From Henricia sp. BOLD:AAB3569 (lineage: Eukaryota; Echinodermata; Asteroidea; Spinulosida; Echinasteridae), in contig JBBELK010000213.1 in NCBI GenBank assembly GCA_037783545.1, positions 1,674,001-1,738,000 of the forward strand: a stretch of 64,000 nucleotides of DNA. The letters run 5' to 3'. The notes under the pieces were generated by a model. That model was not told the origin of the DNA. It ran no database searches and saw only the letters and a list, made by a program, of their open reading frames with translations. Positions 10,011 to 23,450 of this stretch are shown in pieces. Each line of letters starts with the position of its first letter. Positions within the stretch are counted from its first letter, which is position 1. Position numbers and translations under genes: made by a program.

Positions 10011-10081
10011 ACTTTTGTTTTGTCGAGTAAAATATTGTTCTTCAGTAAACGTTTAAAATTACGCAAACCTGTTAAGCATTC

Positions 10082-13000
10082 GTCTACGACCATACCACAT
10101 TGAATACACCGGTTCCCGTCTGATCACCGCAGTTAAGCAACGTTGGGCTCGGTCAGTACTTCGGTGGGAGACCACCTGGGAATACCGAGTGTCGTAGGCA
10201 CTTTTGTTTTTAGTAAAATATTGTTCTTCAGTAAACGTTTAAAATTACGCAAACCTGTTAAGCATTCGTCTACGACCATACCACATTGAATACACCGGTT
10301 CCCGTCTGATCACCGCAGTTAAGCAACGTTGGGCTCGGTCAGTACTTCGGTGGGAGACCACCTGGGAATACCGAGTATCGTAGGCACTTTTGTTTTGTCG
10401 AGTAAAATATTGTTCTTCAGTAAACGTTTAAAATTACGCAAACCTGTTAAGCATTCGTCTACGACCATACCACATTGAATACACCGGTTCCCGTCTGATC
10501 ACCGCAGTTAAGCAACGTTGGGCTCGGTCAGTACTTCGGTGGGAGACCACCTGGGAATACCGAGTGTCGTAGGCACTTTTGTTTTGTCGAGTAAAATATT
10601 GTTCTTCAGTAAACGTTTAAAATTACGTAAACCTGTTAAGCATTCGTCTACGACCATACCACATTGAATACACCGGTTCCCGTCTGATCACCGCAGTTAA
10701 GCAACGTTGGGCTCGGTCAGTACTTCGGTGGGAGACCACCTGGGAATACCGAGTGTCGTAGGCACTTTTGTTTTTAGTAAAATATTGTTCTTCAGTAAAC
10801 GTTTAAAATTACGCAAACCTGTTAAGCATTCGTCTACGACCATACCACATTGAATACACCGGTTCCCGTCTGATCACCGCAGTTAAGCAACGTTGGGCTC
10901 GGTCAGTACTTCGGTGGGAGACCACCTGGGAATACCGAGTATCGTAGGCACTTTTGTTTTGTCGAGTAAAATATTGTTCTTCAGTAAACGTTTAAAATTA
11001 CGCAAACCTGTTAAGCATTCGTCTACGACCATACCACATTGAATACACCGGTTCCCGTCTGATCACCGCAGTTAAGCAACGTTGGGCTCGGTCAGTACTT
11101 CGGTGGGAGACCACCTGGGAATACCGAGTGTCGTAGGCACTTTTGTTTTGTCGAGTAAAATATTGTTCTTCAGTAAACGTTTAAAATTACGTAAACCTGT
11201 TAAGCATTCGTCTACGACCATACCACATTGAATACACCGGTTCCCGTCTGATCACCGCAGTTAAGCAACGTTGGGCTCGGTCAGTACTTCGGTGGGAGAC
11301 CACCTGGGAATACCGAGTGTCGTAGGCACTTTTGTTTTTAGTAAAATATTGTTCTTCAGTAAACGTTTAAAATTACGCAAACCTGTTAAGCATTCGTCTA
11401 CGACCATACCACATTGAATACACCGGTTCCCGTCTGATCACCGCAGTTAAGCAACGTTGGGCTCGGTCAGTACTTCGGTGGGAGACCACCTGGGAATACC
11501 GAGTGTCGTAGGCACTTTTGTTTTTAGTAAAATATTATTCTTCAGTAAACGTTTAAAATTACGCAAACCTGTTAAGCATTCGTCTACGACCATACCATAT
11601 TGAATACACCGGTTCCCGTCTGATCACCGCAGTTAAGCAACGTTGGGCTCGGTCAGTACTTCGGTGGGAGACCACCTGGGAATACCGAGTGTCGTAGGCA
11701 CTTTTGTTTTGTCGAGTAAAATATTGTTCTTCAGTAAACGTTTAAAATTACGCAAACCTGTTAAGCATTCGTCTACGACCATACCACATTGAATACACCG
11801 GTTCCCGTCTGATCACCGCAGTTAAGCAACGTTGGGCTCGGTCAGTACTTCGGTGGGAGACCACCTGGGAATACCGAGTGTCGTAGGCACTTTTGTTTTG
11901 TCGAGTAAAATATTGTTCTTCAGTAAACGTTTAAAATTACGCAAACCTGTTAAGCATTCGTCTACGACCATACCACATTGAATACACCGGTTCCCGTCTG
12001 ATCACCGCAGTTAAGCAACGTTGGGCTCGGTCAGTACTTCGGTGGGAGACCACCTGGGAATACCTAGTGTCGTAGGCACTTTTGTTTTGTCGAGTAAAAT
12101 ATTGTTCTTCAGTAAACGTTTAAAATTACGCAAACCTGTTAAGCATTCGTCTACGACCATACCACATTGAATACACCGCTTCCCGTCTGATCACCGCAGT
12201 TAAGCAACGTTGGGCTCGGTCAGTACTTCGGTGGGAGACCACCTGGGAATACCGAGTGTCGCAGGCACTTTTGTTTTGTCGAGTAAAATATTGTTCTTCA
12301 GTAAACGTTTAAAATTACGCAAACCTGTTAAGCATTCGTCTACGACCATACCACATTGAATACATCGGTTCCCGTCTGATCACCGCAGTTAAGCAACGTT
12401 GGGCTCGGTCAGTACTTCGGTGGGAGAACACCTGGGAATACCTAGTGTCGTAGGCACTTTTGTTTTGTCGAGTAAAATATTGTTCTTCAGTAAACGTTTA
12501 AAATTACGCAAACCTGTTAAGCATTCGTCTACGACCATACCACATTGAATACACCGGTTCCCGTCTGATCACCGCAGTTAAGCAACGTTGGGCTCGGTCA
12601 GTACTTCGGTGGGAGACCACCTGGGAATACCGAGTGTCGTAGGCACTTTTGTTTTTAGTAAAATATTGTTCTTCAGTAAACGTTTAAAATTACGCAAACC
12701 TGTTAAGCATTCGTCTACGACCATACCACATTGAATACACCGGTTCCCGTCTGATCACCGCAGTTAAGCAACGTTGGGCTCGGTCAGTACTTCGGTGGGA
12801 GACCACCTGGGAATACCGAGTATCGTAGGCACTTTTGTTTTGTCGAGTAAAATATTGTTCTTCAGTAAACGTTTAAAATTACGCAAACCTGTTAAGCATT
12901 CGTCTACGACCATACCACATTGAATACACCGGTTCCCGTCTGATCACCGCAGTTAAGCAACGTTGGGCTCGGTCAGTACTTCGGTGGGAGACCACCTGGG

Positions 13001-15086
13001 AATACCGAGTGTCGTAGGCACTTTTGTTTTGTCGAGTAAAATATTGTTCTTCAGTAAACGTTTAAAATTACGTAAACCTGTTAAGCATTCGTCTACGACC
13101 ATACCACATTGAATACACCGGTTCCCGTCTGATCACCGCAGTTAAGCAACGTTGGGCTCGGTCAGTACTTCGGTGGGAGACCACCTGGGAATACCGAGTG
13201 TCGTAGGCACTTTTGTTTTTAGTAAAATATTGTTCTTCAGTAAACGTTTAAAATTACGCAAACCTGTTAAGCATTCGTCTACGACCATACCACATTGAAT
13301 ACACCGGTTCCCGTCTGATCACCGCAGTTAAGCAACGTTGGGCTCGGTCAGTACTTCGGTGGGAGACCACCTGGGAATACCGAGTGTCGTAGGCACTTTT
13401 GTTTTTAGTAAAATATTATTCTTCAGTAAACGTTTAAAATTACGCAAACCTGTTAAGCATTCGTCTACGACCATACCATATTGAATACACCGGTTCCCGT
13501 CTGATCACCGCAGTTAAGCAACGTTGGGCTCGGTCAGTACTTCGGTGGGAGACCACCTGGGAATACCGAGTGTCGTAGGCACTTTTGTTTTGTCGAGTAA
13601 AATATTGTTCTTCAGTAAACGTTTAAAATTACGCAAACCTGTTAAGCATTCGTCTACGACCATACCACATTGAATACACCGGTTCCCGTCTGATCACCGC
13701 AGTTAAGCAACGTTGGGCTCGGTCAGTACTTCGGTGGGAGACCACCTGGGAATACCGAGTGTCGTAGGCACTTTTGTTTTGTCGAGTAAAATATTGTTCT
13801 TCAGTAAACGTTTAAAATTACGCAAACCTGTTAAGCATTCGTCTACGACCATACCACATTGAATACACCGGTTCCCGTCTGATCACCGCAGTTAAGCAAC
13901 GTTGGGCTCGGTCAGTACTTCGGTGGGAGACCACCTGGGAATACCTAGTGTCGTAGGCACTTTTGTTTTGTCGAGTAAAATATTGTTCTTCAGTAAACGT
14001 TTAAAATTACGCAAACCTGTTAAGCATTCGTCTACGACCATACCACATTGAATACACCGCTTCCCGTCTGATCACCGCAGTTAAGCAACGTTGGGCTCGG
14101 TCAGTACTTCGGTGGGAGACCACCTGGGAATACCGAGTGTCGCAGGCACTTTTGTTTTGTCGAGTAAAATATTGTTCTTCAGTAAACGTTTAAAATTACG
14201 CAAACCTGTTAAGCATTCGTCTACGACCATACCACATTGAATACACCGGTTCCCGTCTGATCACCGCAGTTAAGCAACGTTGGGCTCGGTCAGTACTTCG
14301 GTGGGAGACCACCTGGGAATACCGAGTGTCGTAGGCACTTTTGTTTTGTCGAGTAAAATATTGTTCTTCAGTAAACGTTTAAAATTACGCAAACCTGTTA
14401 AGCATTCGTCTACGACCATACCACATTGAATACACCGGTTCCCGTCTGATCACCGCAGTTAAGCAACGTTGGGCTCGGTCAGTACTTCGGTGGGAGACCA
14501 CCTGGGAATACCGAGTGTCGTAGGCACTTTTGTTTTTAGTAAAATATTATTCTTCAGTAAACGTTTAAAATTACGCAAACCTGTTAAGCATTCGTCTACG
14601 ACCATACCACATTGAATACACCGGTTCCCGTCTGATCACCGCAGTTAAGCAACGTTGGGCTCGGTCAGTACTTCGGTGGGAGACCACCTGGGAATACCGA
14701 GTGTCGTAGGCACTTTTGTTTTTAGTAAAATATTGTTCTTCAGTAAACGTTTAAAATTACGCAAACCTGTTAAGCATTCGTCTACGACCATACCACATTG
14801 AATACACCGGTTCCCGTCTGATCACCGCAGTTAAGCAACGTTGGGCTCGGTCAGTACTTCGGTGGGAGACCACCTGGGAATACCGAGTGTCGTAGGCACT
14901 TTTGTTTTGTCGAGTAAAATATTGTTCTTCAGTAAACGTTTAAAATTACGCAAACCTGTTAAGCATTCGTCTACGACCATACCACATTGAATACACCGGT
15001 TCCCGTCTGATCACCGCAGTTAAGCAACGTTGGGCTCGGTCAGTACTTCGGTGGGAGACCACCTGGGAATACCGAGTGTCGTAGGC
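10082..15086 (+). rRNA. 5S rRNA genes 54-80 (27 tandem copies)
   Basis: Starts: 10082, 10268, 10457, 10646, 10832, 11021, 11210, 11396, 11582, 11771, 11960, 12149, 12338, 12527, 12713, 12902, 13091, 13277, 13463, 13652, 13841, 14030, 14219, 14408, 14594, 14780 and 14969. Genes 10268, 10832 and 12713 carry G110A; 11582 and 13463 carry C17T; 12149 and 14030 carry G31C/T114C; 12338 carries C29T, C91A and G106T. No TTTCCAATTA promoter occurs in this stretch, the longest gap in its distribution (9,704 to 15,908). Confidence 0.97.
10720..14241. repeat. Segment repeated at 1,881-bp offset
   Basis: Genes 10832-12149 match genes 12713-14030 in order: G110A, consensus, ACGTAAACC upstream, two short spacers, C17T with ATTATTC upstream, G106T, G31C/T114C. 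Edges are approximate. Confidence 0.82.
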
Positions 15087-15157
15087 ACTTTTGTTTTGTC
15101 GAGTAAAATATTGTTCTTCAGTAAACGTTTAAAATTACGTAAACCTGTTAAGCATTC

Positions 15158-18100
15158 GTCTACGACCATACCACATTGAATACACCGGTTCCCGTCTGAT
15201 CACCGCAGTTAAGCAACGTTGGGCTCGGTCAGTACTTCGGTGGGAGACCACCTGGGAATACCGAGTGTCGTAGGCACTTTTGTTTTTAGTAAAATATTGT
15301 TCTTCAGTAAACGTTTAAAATTACGCAAACCTGTTAAGCATTCGTCTACGACCATACCACATTGAATACACCGGTTCCCGTCTGATCACCGCAGTTAAGC
15401 AACGTTGGGCTCGGTCAGTACTTCGGTGGGAGACCACCTGGGAATACCGAGTGTCGTAGGCACTTTTGTTTTTAGTAAAATATTGTTCTTCAGTAAACGT
15501 TTAAAATTACGCAAACCTGTTAAGCATTCGTCTACGACCATACCACATTGAATACACCGGTTCCCGTCTGATCACCGCAGTTAAGCAACGTTGGGCTCGG
15601 TCAGTACTTCGGTGGGAGACCACCTGGGAATACCGAGTGTCGTAGGCACTTTTGTTTTGTCGAGTAAAATATTGTTCTTCAGTAAACGTTTAAAATTACG
15701 CAAACCTGTTAAGCATTCGTCTACGACCATACCACATTGAATACACCGGTTCCCGTCTGATCACCGCAGTTAAGCAACGTTGGGCTCGGTCAGTACTTCG
15801 GTGGGAGACCACCTGGGAATACCTAGTGTCGTAGGCACTTTTGTTTTGTCGAGTAAAATATTGTTCTTCAGTAAACGTTTCCAATTACGCAAACCTGTTA
15901 AGCATTCGTCTACGACCATACCACATTGAATACACCGGTTCCCGTCTGATCACCGCAGTTAAGCAACGTTGGGCTCGGTCAGTACTTCGGTGGGAGACCA
16001 CCTGGGAATACCGAGTGTCGTAGGCACTTTTGTTTTGTCGAGTAAAATATTGTTCTTCAGTAAACGTTTAAAATTACGCAAACCTGTTAAGCATTCGTCT
16101 ACGACCATACCACATTGAATACACCGGTTCCCGTCTGATCACCGCAGTTAAGCAACGTTGGGCTCGGTCAGTACTTCGGTGGGAGACCACCTGGGAATAC
16201 CTAGTGTCGTAGGCACTTTTGTTTTGTCGAGTAAAATATTGTTCTTCAGTAAACGTTTAAAATTACGCAAACCTGTTAAGCATTCGTCTACGACCATACC
16301 ACATTGAATACACCGCTTCCCGTCTGATCACCGCAGTTAAGCAACGTTGGGCTCGGTCAGTACTTCGGTGGGAGACCACCTGGGAATACCGAGTGTCGCA
16401 GGCACTTTTGTTTTGTCGAGTAAAATATTGTTCTTCAGTAAACGTTTAAAATTACGCAAACCTGTTAAGCATTCGTCTACGACCATACCACATTGAATAC
16501 ACCGGTTCCCGTCTGATCACCGCAGTTAAGCAACGTTGGGCTCGGTCAGTACTTCGGTGGGAGACCACCTGGGAATACCGAGTGTCGTAGGCACTTTTGT
16601 TTTGTCGAGTAAAATATTGTTCTTCAGTAAACGTTTCCAATTACGCAAACCTGTTAAGCATTCGTCTACGACCATACCACATTGAATACACCGGTTCCCG
16701 TCTGATCACCGCAGTTAAGCAACGTTGGGCTCGGTCAGTACTTCGGTGGGAGACCACCTGGGAATACCGAGTGTCGTAGGCACTTTTGTTTTGTCGAGTA
16801 AAATATTGTTCTTCAGTAAACGTTTAAAATTACGCAAACCTGTTAAGCATTCGTCTACGACCATACCACATTGAATACACCGGTTCCCGTCTGATCACCG
16901 CAGTTAAGCAACGTTGGGCTCGGTCAGTACTTCGGTGGGAGACCACCTGGGAATACCTAGTGTCGTAGGCACTTTTGTTTTGTCGAGTAAAATATTGTTC
17001 TTCAGTAAACGTTTAAAATTACGCAAACCTGTTAAGCATTCGTCTACGACCATACCACATTGAATACACCGGTTCCCGTCTGATCACCGCAGTTAAGCAA
17101 CGTTGGGCTCGGTCAGTACTTCGGTGGGAGACCACCTGGGAATACCGAGTGTCGTAGGCACTTTTGTTTTGTCGAGTAAAATATTGTTCTTCAGTAAACG
17201 TTTAAAATTACGCAAACCTGTTAAGCATTCGTCTACGACCATACCACATTGAATACACCGGTTCCCGTCTGATCACCGCAGTTAAGCAACGTTGGGCTCG
17301 GTCAGTACTTCGGTGGGAGACCACCTGGGAATACATAGTGTCGTAGGCACTTTTGTTTTGTCGAGTAAAATATTGTTCTTCAGTAAACGTTTCCAATTAC
17401 GCAAACCTGTTAAGCATTCGTCTACGACCATACCACATTGAATACACCGGTTCCCGTCTGATCACCGCAGTTAAGCAACGTTGGGCTCGGTCAGTACTTC
17501 GATGGGAGACCACCTGGGAATACCGAGTGTCATAGGCACTTTTGTTTTGTCGAATAAAATATTGTTCTTCAGTAAACGTTTAAAATTATGCAAACCTGTT
17601 AAGCATTCGTCTACGACCATACCACATTGAATACACCGGTTCCCGTCTGATCACCGCAGTTAAGCAACGTTGGGCTCGGTCAGTACTTCGGTGGGAGACC
17701 ACCTGGGAATACCTAGTGTCGTAGGCACTTTTGTTTTGTCGAGTAAAATATTGTTCTTCAGTAAACGTTTCCAATTACGCAAACCTGTTAAGCATTCGTC
17801 TACGACCATACCACATTGAATACACCGGTTCCCGTCTGATCACCGCAGTTAAGCAACGTTGGGCTCGGTCAGTACTTCGGTGGGAGACCACCTGGGAATA
17901 CCTAGTGTCGTAGGCACTTTTGTTTTGTCGAGTAAAATATTGTTCTTCAGTAAACGTTTCCAATTACGCAAACCTGTTAAGCATTCGTCTACGACCATAC
18001 CACATTGAATACACCGGTTCCCGTCTGATCACCGCAGTTAAGCAACGTTGGGCTCGGTCAGTACTTCGGTGGGAGACCACCTGGGAATACCGAGTGTCGT

Positions 18101-20181
18101 AGGCACTTTTGTTTTGTCGAGTAAAATATTGTTCTTCAGTAAACGTTTAAAATTACGCAAACCTGTTAAGCATTCGTCTACGACCATACCACATTGAATA
18201 CACCGGTTCCCGTCTGATCACCGCAGTTAAGCAACGTTGGGCTCGGTCAGTACTTCGGTGGGAGACCACCTGGGAATACCGAGTGTCGTAGGCACTTTTG
18301 TTTTTAGGAAAAATATTGTTCTTCAGTAAACGTTTAAAATTACGCAAACCTGTTAAGCATTCGTCTACGACCATACCACATTGAATACACCGGTTCCCGT
18401 CTGATCACCGCAGTTAAGCAACGTCGGGCTCGGTCAGTACTTCGGTGGGAGACCACCTGGGAATACCGAGTGTCGTAGGCACTTTTGTTTTGTCGAGTCA
18501 AATATTGTTCTTCAGTAAACGTTTAAAATTACGCAAACCTGTTAAGCATTCGTCTACGACCATACCACATTGAATACACCGGTTCCCGTCTGATCACCGC
18601 AGTTAAGCAACGTTGGGCTCGGTCAGTACTTCGGTGGGAGACCACCTGGGAATACCTAGTGTCGTAGGCACTTTTGTTTTGTCGAGTAAAATATTGTTCT
18701 TCAGTAAACGTTTCCAATTACGCAAACCTGTTAAGCATTCGTCTACGACCATACCACATTGAATACACCGGTTCCCGTCTGATCACCGCAGTTAAGCAAC
18801 GTTGGGCTCGGTCAGTACTTCGGTGGGAGACCACCTGGGAATACCGAGTGTCGTAGGCACTTTTGTTTTGTCGAGTAAAATATTGTTCTTCAGTAAACGT
18901 TTAAAATTACGCAAACCTGTTAAGCATTCGTCTACGACCATACCACATTGAATACACCGGTTCCCGTCTGATCACCGCAGTTAAGCAACGTTGGGCTCGG
19001 TCAGTACTTCGGTGGGAGACCACCTGGGAATACCTAGTGTCGTAGGCACTTTTGTTTTGTCGAGTAAAATATTGTTCTTCAGTAAACGTTTCCAATTACG
19101 CAAACCTGTTAAGCATTCGTCTACGACCATACCACATTGAATACACCGGTTCCCGTCTGATCACCGCAGTTAAGCAACGTTGGGCTCGGTCAGTACTTCG
19201 GTGGGAGACCACCTGGGAATACCGAGTGTCGTAGGCACTTTTGTTTTGTCGAGTAAAATATTGTTCTTCAGTAAACGTTTAAAATTACGCAATCCTGTTA
19301 AGCATTCGTCTACGACCATACCACATTGAATACATCGGTTCCCGTCTGATCACCGCAGTTAAGCAACGTTGGGCTCGGTCAGTACTTCGGTGGGAGACCA
19401 CCTGGGAATACCGAGTGTCGTAGGCACTTTTGTTTTGTCGAGTCAAATATTGTTCTTCAGTAAACGTTTAAAATTACGCAAACCTGTTAAGCATTCGTCT
19501 ACGACCATACCACATTGAATACACCGGTTCCCGTCTGATCACCGCAGTTAAGCAACGTTGGGCTCGGTCAGTACTTCGGTGGGAGACCACCTGGGAATAC
19601 CTAGTGTCGTAGGCACTTTTGTTTTGTCGAGTAAAATATTGTTCTTCAGTAAACGTTTCCAATTACGCAAACCTGTTAAGCATTCGTCTACGACCATACC
19701 ACATTGAATACACCGGTTCCCGTCTGATCACCGCAGTTAAGCAACGTTGGGCTCGGTCAGTACTTCGGTGGGAGACCACCTGGGAATACCGAGTGTCGTA
19801 GGCACTTTTGTTTTGTCGAGTAAAATATTGTTCTTCAGTAAACGTTTAAAATTACGCAAACCTGTTAAGCATTCGTCTACGACCATACCACATTGAATAC
19901 ACCGGTTCCCGTCTGATCACCGCAGTTAAGCAACGTTGGGCTCGGTCAGTACTTCGGTGGGAGACCACCTGGGAATACCGAGTGTCGTAGGCACTTTTGT
20001 TTTGTCGAGTAAAATATTGTTCTTCAGTAAACGTTTAAAATTACGCAAACCTGTTAAGCATTCGTCTACGACCATACCACATTGAATACACCGGTTCCCG
20101 TCTGATCACCGCAGTTAAGCAACGTTGGGCTCGGTCAGTACTTCGGTGGGAGACCACCTGGGAATACCGAGTGTCGTAGGC
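15158..20181 (+). rRNA. 5S rRNA genes 81-107 (27 tandem copies)
   Basis: Starts: 15158, 15344, 15530, 15719, 15908, 16097, 16286, 16475, 16664, 16853, 17042, 17231, 17420, 17609, 17798, 17987, 18176, 18363, 18552, 18741, 18930, 19119, 19308, 19497, 19686, 19875 and 20064. Gene 16286 is G31C/T114C; 17231 is C105A/G106T; 17420 is G83A/G113A; 18363 is T63C; 19308 has C29T with an upstream CGCAATCC. TTTCCAATTA precedes 15908, 16664, 17420, 17798, 17987, 18741, 19119 and 19686. Confidence 0.97.
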
Positions 20182-23100
20182 ACTTTTGTTTTTAGTAAAA
20201 TATTGTTCTTCAGTAAACGTTTAAAATTACGCAAACCTGTTAAGCATTCGTCTACGACCATACCACATTGAATACACCGGTTCCCGTCTGATCACCGCAG
20301 TTAAGCAACGTTGGGCTCGGTCAGTACTTCGGTGGGAGACCACCTGGGAATACCGAGTGTCGTAGGCACTTTTGTTTTGTCGAGTAAAATATTGTTCTTC
20401 AGTAAACGTTTAAAATTACGCAAACCTGTTAAGCATTCGTCTACGACCATACCACATTGAATACACCGGTTCCCGTCTGATCACCGCAGTTAAGCAACGT
20501 TGGGCTCGGTCAGTACTTCGGTGGGAGACCACCTGGGAATACCGAGTGTCGTAGGCACTTTTGTTTTGTCGAGTAAAATATTGTTCTTCAGTAAACGTTT
20601 AAAATTACGTAAACCTGTTAAGCATTCGTCTACGACCATACCACATTGAATACACCGGTTCCCGTCTGATCACCGCAGTTAAGCAACGTTGGGCTCGGTC
20701 AGTACTTCGGTGGGAGACCACCTGGGAATACCGAGTGTCGTAGGCACTTTTGTTTTTAGTAAAATATTGTTCTTCAGTAAACGTTTAAAATTACGCAAAC
20801 CTGTTAAGCATTCGTCTACGACCATACCACATTGAATACACCGGTTCCCGTCTGATCACCGCAGTTAAGCAACGTTGGGCTCGGTCAGTACTTCGGTGGG
20901 AGACCACCTGGGAATACCGAGTGTCGTAGGCACTTTTGTTTTGTCGAGTAAAATATTGTTCTTCAGTAAACGTTTAAAATTACGCAAACCTGTTAAGCAT
21001 TCGTCTACGACCATACCACATTGAATACACCGGTTCCCGTCTGATCACCGCAGTTAAGCAACGTTGGGCTCGGTCAGTACTTCGGTGGGAGACCACCTGG
21101 GAATACCTAGTGTCGTAGGCACTTTTGTTTTGTCGAGTAAAATATTGTTCTTCAGTAAACGTTTCCAATTACGCAAACCTGTTAAGCATTCGTCTACGAC
21201 CATACCACATTGAATACACCGGTTCCCGTCTGATCACCGCAGTTAAGCAACGTTGGGCTCGGTCAGTACTTCGGTGGGAGACCACCTGGGAATACCGAGT
21301 GTCGTAGGCACTTTTGTTTTGTCGAGTAAAATATTGTTCTTCAGTAAACGTTTAAAATTACGCAATCCTGTTAAGCATTCGTCTACGACCATACCACATT
21401 GAATACATCGGTTCCCGTCTGATCACCGCAGTTAAGCAACGTTGGGCTCGGTCAGTACTTCGGTGGGAGAACACCTGGGAATACCTAGTGTCGTAGGCAC
21501 TTTTGTTTTGTCGAGTAAAATATTGTTCTTCAGTAAACGTTTAAAATTACGCAAACCTGTTAAGCATTCGTCTACGACCATACCACATTGAATACACCGG
21601 TTCCCGTCTGATCACCGCAGTTAAGCAACGTTGGGCTCGGTCAGTACTTCGGTGGGAGACCACCTGGGAATACCGAGTGTCGTAGGCACTTTTGTTTTTA
21701 GTAAAATATTGTTCTTCAGTAAACGTTTAAAATTACGCAAACCTGTTAAGCATTCGTCTACGACCATACCACATTGAATACACCGGTTCCCGTCTGATCA
21801 CCGCAGTTAAGCAACGTTGGGCTCGGTCAGTACTTCGGTGGGAGACCACCTGGGAATACCGAGTATCGTAGGCACTTTTGTTTTGTCGAGTAAAATATTG
21901 TTCTTCAGTAAACGTTTAAAATTACGCAAACCTGTTAAGCATTCGTCTACGACCATACCACATTGAATACACCGGTTCCCGTCTGATCACCGCAGTTAAG
22001 CAACGTTGGGCTCGGTCAGTACTTCGGTGGGAGACCACCTGGGAATACCGAGTGTCGTAGGCACTTTTGTTTTGTCGAGTAAAATATTGTTCTTCAGTAA
22101 ACGTTTAAAATTACGTAAACCTGTTAAGCATTCGTCTACGACCATACCACATTGAATACACCGGTTCCCGTCTGATCACCGCAGTTAAGCAACGTTGGGC
22201 TCGGTCAGTACTTCGGTGGGAGACCACCTGGGAATACCGAGTGTCGTAGGCACTTTTGTTTTTAGTAAAATATTGTTCTTCAGTAAACGTTTAAAATTAC
22301 GCAAACCTGTTAACCATTCGTCTACGACCATACCACATTGAATACACCGGTTCCCGTCTGATCACCGCAGTTAAGCAACGTTGGGCTCGGTCAGTACTTC
22401 GGTGGGAGACCACCTGGGAATACCGAGTGTCGTAGGCACTTTTGTTTTTAGTAAAATATTATTCTTCAGTAAACGTTTAAAATTACGCAAACCTGTTAAG
22501 CATTCGTCTACGACCATACCATATTGAATACACCGGTTCCCGTCTGATCACCGCAGTTAAGCAACGTTGGGCTCGGTCAGTACTTCGGTGGGAGACCACC
22601 TGGGAATACCGAGTGTCGTAGGCACTTTTGTTTTGTCGAGTAAAATATTGTTCTTCAGTAAACGTTTAAAATTACGCAAACCTGTTAAGCATTCGTCTAC
22701 GACCATACCACATTGAATACACCGGTTCCCGTCTGATCACCGCAGTTAAGCAACGTTGGGCTCGGTCAGTACTTCGGTGGGAGACCACCTGGGAATACCT
22801 AGTGTCGTAGGCACTTTTGTTTTGTCGAGTAAAATATTGTTCTTCAGTAAACGTTTCCAATTACGCAAACCTGTTAAGCATTCGTCTACGACCATACCAC
22901 ATTGAATACACCGGTTCCCGTCTGATCACCGCAGTTAAGCAACGTTGGGCTCGGTCAGTACTTCGGTGGGAGACCACCTGGGAATACCGAGTGTCGTAGG
23001 CACTTTTGTTTTGTCGAGTAAAATATTGTTCTTCAGTAAACGTTTAAAATTACGCAAACCTGTTAAGCATTCGTCTACGACCATACCACATTGAATACAC

Positions 23101-23450
23101 CGGTTCCCGTCTGATCACCGCAGTTAAGCAACGTTGGGCTCGGTCAGTACTTCGGTGGGAGACCACCTGGGAATACCTAGTGTCGTAGGCACTTTTGTTT
23201 TGTCGAGTAAAATATTGTTCTTCAGTAAACGTTTAAAATTACGCAAACCTGTTAAGCATTCGTCTACGACCATACCACATTGAATACACCGCTTCCCGTC
23301 TGATCACCGCAGTTAAGCAACGTTGGGCTCGGTCAGTACTTCGGTGGGAGACCACCTGGGAATACCGAGTGTCGCAGGCACTTTTGTTTTGTCGAGTAAA
23401 ATATTGTTCTTCAGTAAACGTTTAAAATTACGCAAACCTGTTAAGCATTC
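17231..23450. repeat. About 6 kb duplicated segment, copy 1
   Basis: The markers C105A/G106T, G83A/G113A, a TTATGC spacer, two TTTCC units, the TAGGAAAAA spacer and T63C recur at 23.6-25.3 kb (offset 6,409). The match continues at offset 5,464 (20.1-21.6 kb against 25.5-27.0 kb) and 5,089 (22.1-23.3 kb against 27.2-28.4 kb). The offset steps of 945 and 375 bp are five and two whole units. Confidence 0.82.
18294..18362. other. 69-bp spacer variant TTTTTAGGAAAAATATT
   Basis: A derivative of the short spacer with GTAAAA changed to GGAAAAA, giving a 187-bp unit. The only other copy is at 24,703-24,771, at the matching place in the duplicated segment. Both precede a T63C gene. Confidence 0.9.
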
